From Microbacterium psychrotolerans (GTDB taxonomy: Bacteria > Actinomycetota > Actinomycetes > Actinomycetales > Microbacteriaceae), in NCBI RefSeq assembly GCF_031085295.1, contig NZ_JAVFWO010000003.1, forward strand, positions 656,005-720,004: 64,000 bases of DNA, given 5' to 3'. The translations under genes and the position numbers were made by a program. Within the stretch, counting starts at the first letter, position 1; each line of letters begins with the position of its first letter. Of this stretch, positions 63,343 to 64,000 are shown in pieces. A model generated the notes under the pieces. That model saw nothing but the letters and a program-made list of their open reading frames with translations, ran no database searches and was not told the origin of the DNA.

Positions 63343-64000
63343 ATGACAGACGCAGTCGAGATCGCCAGCCGATCGGTGGCCGCACCGGGTGTTTTTCCTG
63401 TGGGTGGTCGTCGCCTTGTGGTGTACGTGGTGTTCGATCGTCGTGGGGATGTGGATGATTACATCCCGGTGGCGTTGGCGGGATTGCGGGAGCATGCCGC
63501 TCGGGTGCTGGTGGTGGTCAACGGCAAGTTGACCGATCAGGGCCGGGCGGCGTTGGAGCCGGTGTCGGATGAGATCCTGGTCCGCGACAACGAGGGTTTC
63601 GACATCTGGGCGCACAAGGTGGCGCTCGATCATGTGGGTGCCGGGTTGGCGGAGTTCGACGAGGTACTGCTGACCAATGACACGTGGTTCGGTCCGGTGC
63701 GTCCGTATGGTCCGGTGTTCGAGCGGATGGGCGAGCGTGCGGTCCACTTCTGGGGGATGACCGATCATGCCCGGGAGGAGCCGAATCCGTTCACGGGCAA
63801 GGGTGTGCTGCCGTATCACCTGCAGTCGTTCTGGATCGCGGTGCGGCGGGAGATGTTCCTGTCGCAGGAGTGGGCGTCGTATTGGCGTGACCTTCCGCAG
63901 ATGCCGTCGTATTTCGATGCGGTGCTCAAGCACGAGGCGATGTTCACGGAGCACTTCACGGAGCGTGGCTACACCGTCGACGTCGCCTACACCAGCGCCG
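63343..64000 (+). CDS. Rhamnan synthesis F (RgpF)-family protein, cut by window end
   Basis: At least 219 residues, C-terminus missing. LVVYVVFDRRGDVDDYIPVALAGLREHA, shortened here to VVYVVFDRRGDVDDYIPVAL, the EILVRDNEGFDIWAHK segment, LLTNDTWFGPV and GVLPYHLQSFWIAVRR are characteristic of RgpF/WbbX-like proteins that help build rhamnose polymers. No signal or membrane segment in the visible part. GTGGAG lies upstream of the ATG. Codon use is unusual for the window: GGT, CGT, GAT, CAT and GTG are frequent, suggesting recent transfer or low-constraint use. Confidence 0.88.
   Translation, partial: MTDAVEIASRSVAAPGVFPVGGRRLVVYVVFDRRGDVDDYIPVALAGLREHAARVLVVVNGKLTDQGRAALEPVSDEILVRDNEGFDIWAHKVALDHVGAGLAEFDEVLLTNDTWFGPVRPYGPVFERMGERAVHFWGMTDHAREEPNPFTGKGVLPYHLQSFWIAVRREMFLSQEWASYWRDLPQMPSYFDAVLKHEAMFTEHFTERGYTVDVAYTSA

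Overview
The window comes from a high-GC Gram-positive actinobacterium, most likely a member of the Microbacteriaceae and probably Microbacterium or a close relative. This rests on the very GC-rich third codon positions, a separate epsilon subunit for the acyl-CoA carboxylase, LGFP wall repeats, rhamnose-type wall genes, and dense 1- and 4-base stop/start overlaps. The genus is inference; no rRNA gene is present. I found no tRNA, rRNA, CRISPR array, insertion sequence, integrase or phage gene. Fifty-six protein genes are annotated, two of them cut by the window edges.

Layout. 0-6 kb (reverse): exonuclease III, a BrkB/YihY membrane protein and sdhCDAB. 6-8.5 kb: a lone secreted GH10 xylanase and a mannose-1-phosphate guanylyltransferase. 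8.7-17.3 kb: a nucleoside uptake and salvage block (BMP lipoprotein, ABC ATPase, two permeases, cdd, deoA, add). 17.4-22.8 kb (reverse): a tightly overlapped monooxygenase-symporter-epimerase operon, a TauE/SafE permease and an alpha/beta hydrolase. 22.8-30.7 kb: a mannitol PTS locus that also carries HPr, enzyme I and an orphan EIIB, divergent from a PRD regulator. 30.7-36.8 kb: a GNAT acetyltransferase and a five-gene peptide ABC transporter. 36.8-45.7 kb: phospho-sugar mutase, PNP, LpdA, acyl-CoA carboxylase alpha chain, Maf and an RNA methyltransferase. 45.7-48.7 kb: a response regulator/histidine kinase/membrane protein trio. 49.2-54.6 kb: accE-accD, birA, a PH-domain protein, purK and purE. 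54.6-64 kb: a cell-envelope locus (LCP ligase, glycosyltransferase, LGFP protein, RmlCD fusion, RmlB, RmlA and a rhamnan-synthesis protein).

How the genes fit together. Nucleosides imported at 8.7-14 kb are deaminated by Cdd and Add and split by DeoA and PNP; the phospho-sugar mutase beside PNP could return the sugar phosphates to central metabolism. BirA biotinylates the carboxylase alpha chain that works with AccD and AccE. RmlA, RmlB and RmlCD make dTDP-rhamnose for the wall glycan assembled by the neighbouring envelope genes. The backbone order (sdh, cdd-deoA-add, mutase-pnp, lpdA, acc, maf, accE-accD-birA, purK-purE, LCP, rml) resembles the M. tuberculosis region around Rv3264-Rv3319 as I remember it, with the 17-37 kb sugar/peptide block and the 45.7-49.2 kb signalling block as apparent insertions.

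Regulatory signals are unusually legible. Sixteen genes have a TANNNT box ending 6-8 bases before the start codon, the layout expected of leaderless mRNAs; these boxes fix several start codons. Four intergenic hairpins share the stem (C)GGATGCCG(C), and the same heptamer recurs about sixty times across the window, often where it forces less common codons. A DtxR/IdeR-like box lies upstream of sdh. A 59-base near-palindrome sits between the acyl-CoA carboxylase operon and birA.
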